Source: JAGQUL01 sp038212015
GTDB lineage: Bacteria; Actinomycetota; Thermoleophilia; Gaiellales; SKUG01
Assembly (NCBI GenBank): GCA_038212015.1
Contig: JBBQUY010000004.1
Span: 7,989-71,988, forward strand
Direction of reading: 5' to 3'
DNA: 64,000 nucleotides
Of the stretch, positions 41,794 to 50,633 are shown piece after piece. The notes beneath the pieces are model-generated. The model worked only from the letters and a program-made list of their open reading frames with translations. It had not been told where the DNA came from and ran no database searches. Made by a program: the position numbers and the translations under genes. Numbering within the stretch: position 1 is the first letter of the stretch; each line of letters starts with the position of its first letter.

Positions 41794-42999
41794 CTAGAAG
41801 GGGATCGGCTCGGTCCGCTTGAGCTCTTCGAGCAGGTTCCTGGCAATGACGAGGCGCTGCACCTGGTTGGTGCCCTCATAGATCTGGGTGATCTTCGCGT
41901 CGCGCATCATGCGCTCGACCGGGTACTCCTGGATGTAGCCGTAGCCGCCGAGCAGCTGCACGGCATCGGTCGAGACATCCATCGCCACGTCCGTGCAGAT
42001 GAGCTTGGCCATCGCGCTGTAGCGCGTCAGCGTCGGCTGGGGCACCGCGCTGCCGGCATCGATCATGTGACCGGCTCGGTACAGCAGCTCGCGTGCTGCC
42101 GCCGTGCGCGTTTCCATGTCGGCAAGCATCCACTGCAGGCCCTGCTGGTGCGCGATTGGCTTGCCGAACTGCTCGCGCTCGAGCAGGTACTTGCCGGCGT
42201 ACTCGATCGCGCCCCCTGCGATGCCCAGACCCTGCGCCGCGACGCCCGGGCGGGAGCGATCGAGCACCTGCATCGCGAGCGTGAAGCCGGTGCCTTCCTC
42301 GCCGAGGATGTTCTCAGCCGGGATCCGGCAGTCGTCGAAGAACAGCTCGCCGGTCGTCGAGCCCTTGATGCCCATCTTCTTCTCGTACTTGCCCACCGAG
42401 AAGCCTGGCGCGTCGGCGGGCACGATGAACGCCGAGATGCCCTTGTGTCCGACATCCTGCTGCGTCTTGGCGAACACGACGTACACGGTCGCGACGCCCG
42501 CGTTGGTGATGAAGCGCTTGCCGCCGTTGAGCACGTACTCGTCGCCGTCACGCACCGCGGTGGTGCGCATGCCGGCGCTGTCGGAGCCGCTCTCGGGCTC
42601 GGTCAGTCCGTACGCCGCGAGCCACTCGCCGCTCGCGAGCTTGGGCAGCCATGCGTCCTTCTGCGCGTCGGTGCCGGCGAGCTTGATCGGCAGCGACCCG
42701 AGCTCCTGCACGGCAAGCAGCAGGCCGCTCGTCGCGCAGACCTTGGAGATCTCCTCGATCGCCATGATGAGCGCCAGTGCGCCGGTACCGGTGCCGCCAT
42801 GCTCTTCCGAGAACGGCAGACCGAACAGGCCCTGCTCCATGAAGATCTCGCGGATGTCCTGCGGGAACTCGCCGGCTGCGTCGATGTCGTGCGCGCGGGG
42901 GGCGACGAACTGGCGCGCGACGCCGCGAGCGTGCTCGCGGATCTCGGTGTGGGTGTCGGTGAGACCCCAGTAGTTGGCGGCGGTGTCGACTGCGGACAT
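41794..42999 (-). CDS. Acyl-CoA dehydrogenase (second)
   Basis: 401 residues. YGLTEPESGSDSAGM, KRFITNAGVATVYVVFA, REQFGKPIAHQQGLQ, GGYGYIQEYPVERMMRD and IYEGTNQVQRLVIARNLL are textbook; the Glu of YEGT is the catalytic base of short-chain dehydrogenases. It uses FAD and passes electrons to electron-transfer flavoprotein. Substrate (short or branched acyl-CoA) not determinable. Single gene with a leader of about 65 nt from a TAGGAT box. Confidence 0.94.
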   Translation of the reverse strand: MSAVDTAANYWGLTDTHTEIREHARGVARQFVAPRAHDIDAAGEFPQDIREIFMEQGLFGLPFSEEHGGTGTGALALIMAIEEISKVCATSGLLLAVQELGSLPIKLAGTDAQKDAWLPKLASGEWLAAYGLTEPESGSDSAGMRTTAVRDGDEYVLNGGKRFITNAGVATVYVVFAKTQQDVGHKGISAFIVPADAPGFSVGKYEKKMGIKGSTTGELFFDDCRIPAENILGEEGTGFTLAMQVLDRSRPGVAAQGLGIAGGAIEYAGKYLLEREQFGKPIAHQQGLQWMLADMETRTAAARELLYRAGHMIDAGSAVPQPTLTRYSAMAKLICTDVAMDVSTDAVQLLGGYGYIQEYPVERMMRDAKITQIYEGTNQVQRLVIARNLLEELKRTEPIPF

Positions 43000-43068
43000 C
43001 GGCAGCTCTCCAGCTCGGCGGTGCGCATCGAGGGTACCTCGCGCGCACGCGTGTGTGCGATCGAGACC

Positions 43069-43074
43069 ATCCTA
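43069..43074 (-). promoter_or_regulatory. Putative -10 hexamer for acyl-CoA dehydrogenase gene
   Basis: TAGGAT on the minus strand, about 70 nt before the ATG at 42999. The rest of the 43000-43263 gap shows no gene. Confidence 0.35.
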
Positions 43075-43263
43075 CGGCGCAGCGCCTGGAACGTGTGCGC
43101 GGCGCGGCCGGCAGGGTCCCGGCCGCCCACGGCGCCCTTCTCGGCCAATGCATCGCCCGTCGATCCCGAATCATTCGAAGATCGTCGAACCTGTGCGTGA
43201 CGTCGACAACCGGTCGATGACCGCTGACATGCCCGTCGTGGTGGGGGCGCCCCGCGTCGTTCG

Positions 43264-43653
43264 TCAGCCGCGCGGGACGATGTACTCGCGCTCCTCGACG
43301 AGGCGGCCGTCAGCGATGCGCATGACAGTGACCATCGAGAAGTGGAGCGGTTCGCCGCTCTCGGCGTACGTGCCCTCGGCAGTCGCCTCGACCATCGCGG
43401 TGTCGCCCTGCACGAGCACCGTGTGCGGTCGATATTCGAGGTGCGAGGTCGACTCCACGAAGCGCTGCCATTCGGCGACGTAGGAGTCCGAGCCGTCGAT
43501 GCGATCGCGCGTTCCGGGACGCCAGTAGATGATCTCGGGCGCGACACACGCGGCGAGGGCGGTCCAGTCGCGCGCGGCGATGGAGTTGATGACCTGCCCC
43601 ACGACGTGGCGCGTCATCATGTCGACGGAAGTGTCGTTCGGATTCATGGCCAT
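43264..43653 (-). CDS. SnoaL-like/NTF2-fold protein
   Basis: 129 residues, a stand-alone NTF2-like domain: helix VINSIAARDWTALAACVAPEIIYWRPG followed by a beta sheet (YRPHTVLVQGDTAMVEATAEG, FSMVTVMRIADGRLVEEREYI). Such proteins are small ligand-binding or isomerase folds. Ligand unknown. ATG at 43653 or 43647. Downstream of the M24 peptidase gene by 49 nt on the same strand, so co-transcription is likely. Confidence 0.82.
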   Translation of the reverse strand: MAMNPNDTSVDMMTRHVVGQVINSIAARDWTALAACVAPEIIYWRPGTRDRIDGSDSYVAEWQRFVESTSHLEYRPHTVLVQGDTAMVEATAEGTYAESGEPLHFSMVTVMRIADGRLVEEREYIVPRG

Positions 43654-43702
43654 GGTGGGCACGGGGAGAATTGTACCGTTTGCGTCCCCTGCAGCGTGCA
43701 GT

Positions 43703-44956
43703 TCAGCTCGCCACGAGCACCTGACGGGGCAGCGCGGGCAGCGCCTCGACCCCGGTTTCGGTGACGATGAACGCATCCTCGATGCCGACCGCCGCGCGGC
43801 CCGGGAACACCAGCTTGGGTTCGAGCGCAAAGACCATGCCGACCTCGAGCGGATCGTCGAATCCCCGCGCCAGGAACGGATATTCGTCCACCTCCAGACC
43901 GATTCCGTGTCCCACGAAGCGAGCCTGGTCGGGCGCGACGCCCATGAAATTCGCCGCGTGGCCGGACTGATCGGCCAGGTCGAGCGCCTGCTGGTACAGC
44001 GCGCTCGGCGCCACCCCCGGCCTGGCGGAAGCCGATACCTGCTCGAGCACGTCCACGCACCAGGCCTGCGCGGCGAGCAGGTCCTCGTCGATCGCGTCCA
44101 GGCCGCCGACCGCGACGACGCGCGTGCAGTCGGACAGGTAGCCGTTGTAGCAGCCCATCAGGTCGAGCACGAGCAGGTCGCCCGCGCGCAGCTCCTGCAG
44201 CGACGGGCCCTTGCCTGCGGGCGGATACAGGCCTGAACCGCCGAGCGGAGCGTCGAGCGCGGCGGGGAGCGCGGCGTTGGCTGCGGCGCACACCTGCCCG
44301 AAGAACATCTCGCCACCGAAGCGACGCATGCGCATGATTCCCTGATGTCCGGCGCCGCGCAGGCAGCCTTCGGCCAGGCGTGCCGCGTCGAGTTCGGTGT
44401 GGCCCGGCACGACCTGGTAGGCGACGGTGTGCATCGCTTCCTTCACCTGCTCGGCTGCGACGCGGTGGTTTCCGAGCTCCCACTCGCTCTTGATCGCGCG
44501 CACGCCGCGCAGGTGATGGGTGAGGTCGACGAACGCCGCGTCGGGCAGCGCGGCCGCGAGCTTGAGGTAGTCGGCGGCGGGCACAACGTCGAGCGCGATC
44601 GCGATGCGTCCACTCGCGACGCCCATCGCACCGAGTTCGGCGACGAGCTGCTTGACGGCGACCATCCGCTCGACCTGCCAGCACGTCTCCGCCTGCACGC
44701 GGGCGGCGGCGCGGCGCGCGAGCACCTTCACGTCGCCGGACGCGGGCACGAGCACCCACCCGTCCAGGATCGAACCGCTCACGTAGCCGACGTCCGCGTT
44801 CGCCTGCACGATCGCCACGTCGATGTCGGCTGCGACGAGTCGCGCCTGCAGCGCGGCGGCGCGTCGCCGGAGCTCGTCGTGCGGCACGAGATAGCGGAAG
44901 GTCGGCAGGTCCTCGGGGCGGATCTGCTGCTCGGCGGTGGCGGCGTCGGTCGTCAT
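43703..44956 (-). CDS. M24-family metallopeptidase (Xaa-Pro aminopeptidase-like)
   Basis: 417 residues, pita-bread fold. The five metal ligands can be traced: LVLDLMGCYNGYLSDCTRV (two Asp), VGHGIGLEVDEYP (His), ALEPKLVFPG (Glu) and GIEDAFIVTE (Glu). The N-terminal creatinase-like domain is present. It would cleave N-terminal residues next to proline or a similar bond. The ATG at 44956 has TAGGCT 6 nt upstream. Divergent from the amidohydrolase gene with 39 nt between starts, so the two promoters overlap and may be co-regulated. Confidence 0.9.
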   Translation of the reverse strand: MTTDAATAEQQIRPEDLPTFRYLVPHDELRRRAAALQARLVAADIDVAIVQANADVGYVSGSILDGWVLVPASGDVKVLARRAAARVQAETCWQVERMVAVKQLVAELGAMGVASGRIAIALDVVPAADYLKLAAALPDAAFVDLTHHLRGVRAIKSEWELGNHRVAAEQVKEAMHTVAYQVVPGHTELDAARLAEGCLRGAGHQGIMRMRRFGGEMFFGQVCAAANAALPAALDAPLGGSGLYPPAGKGPSLQELRAGDLLVLDLMGCYNGYLSDCTRVVAVGGLDAIDEDLLAAQAWCVDVLEQVSASARPGVAPSALYQQALDLADQSGHAANFMGVAPDQARFVGHGIGLEVDEYPFLARGFDDPLEVGMVFALEPKLVFPGRAAVGIEDAFIVTETGVEALPALPRQVLVAS

Positions 44957-44962
44957 GCCATG

Positions 44963-44968
44963 AGCCTA
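44963..44968 (-). promoter_or_regulatory. Putative -10 hexamer, leaderless M24 peptidase gene
   Basis: TAGGCT (minus strand), 6 nt before the ATG; interleaves with the divergent promoter 15 nt away. Confidence 0.5.
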
Positions 44969-44982
44969 CTCCCGCACCCGCG

Positions 44983-44988
44983 TAGGAT
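44983..44988 (+). promoter_or_regulatory. Putative -10 hexamer, leaderless amidohydrolase gene
   Basis: TAGGAT ends 7 nt before the ATG at 44996. Confidence 0.5.
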
Positions 44989-44995
44989 CACCCGC

Positions 44996-46633
44996 ATGAT
45001 CCTCGACAACGCGAACGTACTGACCATGGATGCCGCGTTGCCGCGCGCGAAGGCGATCGCGATTGCAGGTGGGCGCATCCTCGGCGGCGTCGATTCGCGC
45101 GAGGACGCGATCGCCTCGCATGCGCACGAGCGCATCGACCTCAAGGGCCTGACGGTCGTGCCGGGATTCGTGGAGGCCCATTGCCACTTCCGCGCGTGGG
45201 CGCTGCAGCGCCATCGCCTGCAGCTCGAGGCAGCACCGACCCTGGACGGGCTGCTCGACCGCGTGCGCGCACATGCGACAGCACCCGCCGTCGACGAGGA
45301 CCTGCCCGGCCCGCCGCGGCGCATCGAACCGCGCGAGAGCGACGAGTGGATCCTCGGCGGCGGCTGGAGCAACGAACTGCTGGCAGCCGGCACGCCCGTG
45401 GCGACCCTGCTCGACGACGCCGCGTCTGGACGCCCGGCTGCGCTGCATTCGCGCGACGGTCACGCGCTGTGGACCACGCCGCGCGCGCTCGAGCGCCTCG
45501 GCATGTCGCTCGAGCAGCTGGAGGTGCCGGGCGGGGTCGTCGAACGCGATGCGTCCGGCGCGTTCAGCGGCGTGCTGCGCGAGGAGTCGGCATGGATCGT
45601 CCGGCGCGCACTGCCCGACGACGACCTCGACATGAAGGTGCTTGCAACCGCGATGCGCGAGGCAGCGCGCCGCGGCGTGACGAGCCTGCACGACATGGAC
45701 GGTGCGGTCGCGCTGCGTTCGTGGCGACGCATCGAAGACGAACGTGGCCTCGCGCTGCGGGTGTGGGTGCACCTGCTCGCCGCCGACCTGCCGCACATCG
45801 AGGCCCTCGGCCTCGGCGCCGGGTGGGGCTCCGACCGGCTCGCGATCGGCGCACTCAAGCTCTACGCCGACGGCACGCTCGGCTCCGGCACCGCGCTCGT
45901 GCACGAGACGGAGCTGCCCCGCCACGGCGAGCAGCCGCGTGAGGGCATCGCGATCGTGCCGGTACCCGAGCTGCGCAGCCTTGCGCGCCGCGCCGGCGCT
46001 GCCGGCCTGCCGCTCGCAGTCCACGCGATCGGCGACCGCGCATTCAGCGACGTGCTCGACGCGCTGGAAGCCACGCGCGAGCACTGGGACCAGTTGCCGA
46101 TGCGCCCCCGCATCGAGCACGCACAGCTGGTGCGGACCGAGGACCTCGTCCGCGCCACAGAGCTCGGTGTTGCCCTGTCGGTGCAGCCGAGCATGCTCGT
46201 GAGCGATCGTGACGAGGCCGACGCACGCTGGGGCGACCGCACGGCGCGCGCCTATGCCTACCGCGCAATGGTGGATGCCGGCTGTGGGATCCTGCTCGGC
46301 TCCGATGCCCCGATCGAGGACCTGCGCCCGCTCGCCGCGCTGCATGCCGCGACGGTTCGCGACGGCGGCGCGCACGAACTCGATGCCGCGCGCGGCCCGT
46401 GGCATCCCGAGCAGGCGCTCGACACGGAGACCGCGCTGCTGGCGTCGACCGCATGGCCGGCTGATGCAACGGGCGTCGGGCATCGCCTGGGCCGGCTCGT
46501 GCCCGGGCGCGAGGCGGACCTGGTCGTGCTGTCTGCCGATCCGCTCAGCACGCCGTTCGCGGACATCGAGGTCGTCGCCACCATGGTCGGGGGTCGCTGG
46601 ACGTACGGCGCCGCGAACCTCGGCGTGCGCTGA
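44996..46633 (+). CDS. YtcJ-like amidohydrolase
   Basis: 545 residues, metal-dependent TIM-barrel hydrolase. The metal sites are EAHCHFRAW (HxH), the lysine of ALKLYADGT, HAIGDRA and RIEHAQL (His), and GSDAPIEDL (Asp), all intact. The C-terminal RLGRLVPGREADLVVLSADPL closes the composite beta domain. Members hydrolyse amide or imide bonds of small molecules; YtcJ-like substrates are mostly unknown. Likely functional partner of the divergent peptidase. Confidence 0.91.
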   Translation: MILDNANVLTMDAALPRAKAIAIAGGRILGGVDSREDAIASHAHERIDLKGLTVVPGFVEAHCHFRAWALQRHRLQLEAAPTLDGLLDRVRAHATAPAVDEDLPGPPRRIEPRESDEWILGGGWSNELLAAGTPVATLLDDAASGRPAALHSRDGHALWTTPRALERLGMSLEQLEVPGGVVERDASGAFSGVLREESAWIVRRALPDDDLDMKVLATAMREAARRGVTSLHDMDGAVALRSWRRIEDERGLALRVWVHLLAADLPHIEALGLGAGWGSDRLAIGALKLYADGTLGSGTALVHETELPRHGEQPREGIAIVPVPELRSLARRAGAAGLPLAVHAIGDRAFSDVLDALEATREHWDQLPMRPRIEHAQLVRTEDLVRATELGVALSVQPSMLVSDRDEADARWGDRTARAYAYRAMVDAGCGILLGSDAPIEDLRPLAALHAATVRDGGAHELDAARGPWHPEQALDTETALLASTAWPADATGVGHRLGRLVPGREADLVVLSADPLSTPFADIEVVATMVGGRWTYGAANLGVR

Positions 46634-46716
46634 CGTTCCGGGATCCGGAGCGGTTCGCGCCGTTATCGGACTCGCGTGCAGACGAATCCGGCACCTCGGG
46701 CTATATTGGACGTCTC

Positions 46717-47145
46717 GTGACAAGCCAGACCGAACAAGCCGCCTCGCTCGAAGCAGACGACCGTCCACAGCACGGTCCCAAGCTCGCGCCCGCCCAATGC
46801 GCGGTCGCGACGTGCGCGGAGCTCGTGAGCGGCAAGTGGACACTGCTGGTGATCCGCGACCTGGCTACCGGCCCCAAGTCCTACAGCGACCTGGAATCGT
46901 CGCTTGCCGGTATCAGCCCTCGCACGCTCTGCGAGCGCCTCAAGCAGCTCGCCGCATCGGGAATGGTCTCGCGCACGCGCATCAAGGGCCTGCCGCCGCG
47001 CACGATGTACGAGCTCACCGAGCGCGGCTTCGAGCTCGCGCCGATCATCGAGACGATGCGTTCCGTCGGCGAGGCGCTCATGCGCTCGGAGCCCGATCCT
47101 GCTGCTGCGGAAGCTGCGCAGGCGATCGACGACTGCTGCGAGTGA
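46717..47145 (+). CDS. HxlR-family winged-helix regulator
   Basis: 142 residues. CAVATCAELVSGKWTLLVIRDL followed by ISPRTLCERLKQLAASGMVSR and YELTERGFELAPII is the HxlR/MarR-like DNA-binding fold; an N-terminal conserved cysteine may sense oxidants or electrophiles, as in some members. Start is GTG at 46717; TATATT lies 9 nt upstream. Ends in CCE with two cysteines. Its target may be the adjacent genes but no operator was identified. Convergent with recQ, 6 nt apart. Confidence 0.9.
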   Translation: MTSQTEQAASLEADDRPQHGPKLAPAQCAVATCAELVSGKWTLLVIRDLATGPKSYSDLESSLAGISPRTLCERLKQLAASGMVSRTRIKGLPPRTMYELTERGFELAPIIETMRSVGEALMRSEPDPAAAEAAQAIDDCCE

Positions 47146-47151
47146 CGCCGA

Positions 47152-48816
47152 TCAGCTCTTGGGACGACGCCGTCGTCGCTTGACGCGCGCGGTCGTCTTC
47201 GGCGGTCGCTTCCGCCGCGTCGCGCGCTTTCGCGGTGCCGCGTCCTTGAATGCCGCCGCAGCCGCGACGAGCTCCGCCGCCGGCTGCTCGTCGAACAGCG
47301 GACCGCCGACGCACACCGCGCAGCGACCGCACTCGGCGGCCTCGGGATCGTCGAGCTCCGCCGCCACGAACGCCATCAGGCAGCGCTCCCCGCGCGAATA
47401 GCCGAGCATGCGCTCGTATTCGGCGTGGCGTCGCACGACGAGCTCGGCCATGCGTCCCTCGTCGACCTGGAAGTCGACTCCGGTGGCGTACCAGCTCGAG
47501 CCGCGCTTGGTGACGGGCGGATCGACCTCCACCGCGAGCTGGCCGAGCACCTTTTCGGTGAGCGCGCGACCGATGCCGATGTTCTTGGCAAGCGTCGTGA
47601 CGCCCATGCCCTTCGGCGCGGCAAGACGCAGCCCGCTCAGGACGGCTTCGTAGGCGCCGACGGGCGGAAACGCCTGCCCGATGAAGTAGTCGGTGATGCG
47701 CCGGTCGCCGTCGCCGTGCAGCAGTACACCGTATGCGTCGTCGACCGCGCGACCCGCACGCCCGACCTGCTGGTAGTAGTGGATGAGCGACTGCGGCAGC
47801 TGGAAGTGGACGACGAACGCCAGATCCGGCTTGTCGAAGCCCATGCCGAGCGCGGGCGTGGCGACGACCGCCTTGATGTCGTTGGCAAGCAGCCTTCGCT
47901 CGATCTCGAGCTTGTGCGCTTCCTCGCCGCCGCCCTGTCCGCCGCCGGTGTACGGCTGCGCGTCAACGCCCTGTGATGTCAGGAATGCCGCGACGCGCTT
48001 CGCGTGCGCTTTCGTGAGGACATAGATGATGCCGCTGCCGTTGATCTGCGGCAGCGTCTGCGCGAGCCACGCCATGCGCTCGTCTTCGCCGCGCAGGTGG
48101 ATCGCCTGCAGCTTGAGGCTCGCGCGCGAGAGTGGACCGCGCATCACCTCCACGCTGCCGCCGAGCTGGTCGACGACGTCCTGGACGACGGCGTCGTTGG
48201 CGGTTGCGGTGGTCGCGAGGATCGCGACGTCGTCGCCCAGTCGCGGCAGCACCGACTTGATGCGGCGATAGTCGGGGCGGAAGTCGTGGCCCCAGTCGCT
48301 GATGCAGTGCGCTTCGTCGACGACGAACAGGCCGATGTCGTCGAGCAGCGGTTCGAGCACGCGTTCGACGAATCCGGAGTTGGCGAGCCGCTCGGGCGAG
48401 ACCAGCAGCAGGTCGACCTCGTCATTGCTCATCGATTCGACGATGGCGTCCCACTCGTCGGTGTTCGTGGAGTCGATGCGTACGGCGCGCACGCCCAGTC
48501 GCTCGGCTGCGCGCACCTGGTCGCGCATGAGCGCGAGCAGTGGCGAGACGAGCACGGTCGGGCCGGCGCCGCGCTCGCGCAGCAGCTTGGTCGTGAGGAA
48601 GTACACCGAGCTCTTGCCCCACCCGGTGCGCTGCACGACGAGCAGGTGGGCGCGACGGTCGACGAGTGCGGTGATCGCCTCGAGCTGGCCATCGCGGAAA
48701 TCCGCATCAGGTCCGAGCGAGCCGCGCAGCAGCTCACGTGCGCGTGATTCGATGTCGACATCGAGCGGCGTCGCGCCATCGGGATCCGGTTCGAGTGTCA
48801 GCTGGTCGGTCACCAC
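47152..48816 (-). CDS. recQ: RecQ-like ATP-dependent DNA helicase
   Basis: 554 residues. Superfamily 2 motifs: FRDGQLEAI, Walker A QRTGWGKSS (about 68), DEAHCISDWGHDFRP (about 166), TATAND, and QQVGRAGR (motif VI). A zinc-site cysteine cluster (ECGRCAVC) is present, followed by a highly basic Lys/Arg tail; an HRDC domain is not seen, so it is shorter than E. coli RecQ. It unwinds DNA 3' to 5' in repair. GTG codons at 48816 and 48813 are both possible; the TACCGT box favours 48813. Confidence 0.9.
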   Translation of the reverse strand: MVTDQLTLEPDPDGATPLDVDIESRARELLRGSLGPDADFRDGQLEAITALVDRRAHLLVVQRTGWGKSSVYFLTTKLLRERGAGPTVLVSPLLALMRDQVRAAERLGVRAVRIDSTNTDEWDAIVESMSNDEVDLLLVSPERLANSGFVERVLEPLLDDIGLFVVDEAHCISDWGHDFRPDYRRIKSVLPRLGDDVAILATTATANDAVVQDVVDQLGGSVEVMRGPLSRASLKLQAIHLRGEDERMAWLAQTLPQINGSGIIYVLTKAHAKRVAAFLTSQGVDAQPYTGGGQGGGEEAHKLEIERRLLANDIKAVVATPALGMGFDKPDLAFVVHFQLPQSLIHYYQQVGRAGRAVDDAYGVLLHGDGDRRITDYFIGQAFPPVGAYEAVLSGLRLAAPKGMGVTTLAKNIGIGRALTEKVLGQLAVEVDPPVTKRGSSWYATGVDFQVDEGRMAELVVRRHAEYERMLGYSRGERCLMAFVAAELDDPEAAECGRCAVCVGGPLFDEQPAAELVAAAAAFKDAAPRKRATRRKRPPKTTARVKRRRRRPKS

Positions 48817-48819
48817 TGC

Positions 48820-48825
48820 ACGGTA
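48820..48825 (-). promoter_or_regulatory. Putative -10 hexamer, leaderless recQ
   Basis: TACCGT (minus strand) lies 6 nt before the second GTG (48813). Confidence 0.35.
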
Positions 48826-48849
48826 TCAGCACGGCCGGGCGGCGGGACG

Positions 48850-48891
48850 AGTGTTCGCCAACGGCACGCTCGCCTGCCGTTGATCAACACT
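48850..48891. repeat. Palindromic unit B1
   Basis: 42 nt: AGTGTT...AACGGCA pairs with TGCCGTT...AACACT around a 4x4 internal loop. First of two related units, 62-bp period, between pilT and recQ. Confidence 0.6.
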
Positions 48892-48911
48892 CCCTCGGGC
48901 ATCTCGCGGCG

Positions 48912-48953
48912 AGTGTCCACGAACGGCATGCCGGGATGTCGCTGATCAACACT
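48912..48953. repeat. Palindromic unit B2
   Basis: 42 nt, same AGTGT, AACGGCA and CTGATCAACACT elements as unit B1, with an imperfect inner stem. Possibly terminates pilT transcription; otherwise the 48817-49019 gap is empty. Confidence 0.6.
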
Positions 48954-49019
48954 GGCGACGGAGCCGCGGCGGCGCAGCGCGGGGTGACTCCGCACAGCGT
49001 GGCGAATCGCGGCGAATCG

Positions 49020-50525
49020 TCAGGCGGCGTTGTGGCCGGGCAGGTCAGGCGAGATGCCTGGCTGCGGGCGCGGCTGCTGCGGACCTGCAGGATGTCCCTG
49101 CTGCGGCTGACCCTGCGGATGCCCCTGCTGGGGCTGCTGCGGTTGCTGCGGCTGGCCGGTCGGCGCGCCGGTCGGGAACGAGACCGTCCCAGGCGCAGCC
49201 CCGCCGATGTTCGGCAGGAACTCCTGTGCGGGCGCGCCGGCGAGCGCGGCTGGATCGAAGGTGGGTGCAGCGGGCGTCGGCGCTGCCATCGGAATCGGCA
49301 CCGGGACGGGTACCGCGCCGCGACCGTGACGCAGTGCGTCGTGGCTGAGCTCGTCGTTCGCCGTCTGCTGCGAACCGGCTGCTGCGCGGCGCAGGTCGCG
49401 ATCGATGCGGACGTTGTTGGCCTCGAGCAGCAGCGAGAAGTTCTGCTTCGACGATGCGTGCATCATCGCTTCCTCGATCGTGACGGCCTGGTCGAGCACG
49501 AGCTGCAGCAGCGACTGGTCGAAGGACTGCATGCCGTAGTAGGCGCCCTCGGCGATCGCGTCGTGGATCGTGCCGGTCTCGTCGGGATTCTCGATCGCAT
49601 CCGCGATGCGGCTCGTGCCGACCATCACTTCGATCGCCGGGACGCGCGAACGGCCGTCCGCGGTCTTGATGAGTCGCTGGCTGACGATGCCGCGCAGCGT
49701 GCCTGCGAGCATCGATCGCGCCTGTCGTTCGAGCGCGGCCGGGAAGAAGTCGAGCACGCGATAGATCGTTTCCATCACGTCGATCGTGTGGAGCGTGGAG
49801 AAGACGAGGTGGCCGGTTTCCGCGGCGCTCAGTGCGGCGCGGACGGTTTCCTCGTCGCGCATCTCGCCGATGAGGATGACGTCGGGATCCTGGCGCAGCG
49901 CGCGGCGCAGGGCACCGGAGAACGAGCCGGTGTCGACACCGATCTCGCGCTGGTTGATGAGCGAGCGCTTGTCGCGATGCACCATCTCGATCGGGTCCTC
50001 GACCGTCACGACGTGCTTGGCGGAGTGCTCGTTGATGTGGTCGATCATCGCGGCGAGCGATGTGGACTTGCCCGAACCGGTGGCACCGGTGACGAGCACC
50101 AGACCGCGAGATTCCATGGCGAGCCGCTCGATGACGGGCGGCAGGTTGAGCGTACTGAGCGCCGGCACTTCATCGGGGATGACTCGCAGGGCGATCGAGA
50201 TCTCACCGCGCTGGCGGAACACGTTGACTCGGAACCGAGCGCAGCTGCGCAGCTCGTAGGACAGGTCGGTCTCGCCGACCTGCTCGAACTCGTGCAGTCG
50301 ATTCGGCGCGTGGCGGGTGAGCTCGCGGACGATCATGTCCATCTCGTCCGGTCCGACCGAGTACATCCCGGGGATCGGGGTGAGCTCGCCGTTGAGGCGA
50401 AGGTACGGCGGAGAGCTGGCCTTCATGTGAAGATCGCTCGCGCCGAGCGTCGACACCTGACGCATGCAGTAATGCAGCGTCTGGACCGGATCTCCTGATG
50501 GTGCTGCGCTTCGAGCTGCGCTCAC
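49020..50525 (-). CDS. pilT: PilT-type pilus retraction ATPase with long Pro/Gln tail
   Basis: 501 residues; the first 365 match PilT. GASDLHMKASSPPYLRLNGEL starts the N-terminal domain, Walker A GATGSGKST is near 148, VTVEDPIE and LIGEMRDEET follow, and GMQSFDQSLLQL is the PilT C-terminal element. A tail of about 120 residues is Pro/Gln/Ala-rich with PQQ and GHPQG repeats, absent from most PilT. PilT powers type IV pilus retraction. No pilin, pilB or pilC gene is in this window. Start ATG at 50525. Confidence 0.93.
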   Translation of the reverse strand: MSAARSAAPSGDPVQTLHYCMRQVSTLGASDLHMKASSPPYLRLNGELTPIPGMYSVGPDEMDMIVRELTRHAPNRLHEFEQVGETDLSYELRSCARFRVNVFRQRGEISIALRVIPDEVPALSTLNLPPVIERLAMESRGLVLVTGATGSGKSTSLAAMIDHINEHSAKHVVTVEDPIEMVHRDKRSLINQREIGVDTGSFSGALRRALRQDPDVILIGEMRDEETVRAALSAAETGHLVFSTLHTIDVMETIYRVLDFFPAALERQARSMLAGTLRGIVSQRLIKTADGRSRVPAIEVMVGTSRIADAIENPDETGTIHDAIAEGAYYGMQSFDQSLLQLVLDQAVTIEEAMMHASSKQNFSLLLEANNVRIDRDLRRAAAGSQQTANDELSHDALRHGRGAVPVPVPIPMAAPTPAAPTFDPAALAGAPAQEFLPNIGGAAPGTVSFPTGAPTGQPQQPQQPQQGHPQGQPQQGHPAGPQQPRPQPGISPDLPGHNAA

Positions 50526-50633
50526 GTGTCTACGTCCTGATTCCGAGTGGGCGTCGGCAGCTCTGCATCGGCATGCGCCCGTCCCGAACTTGAGTCGAAC
50601 TGCTCGTGCGCGTTGCGCTGCAAACGAGGGTGC

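Noticed and set aside
49050..49170. Repetitive CTGCTGCGG-type DNA in pilT considered as intergenic repeat
   Set aside because: It is the in-frame Pro/Gln-rich tail of the PilT protein.
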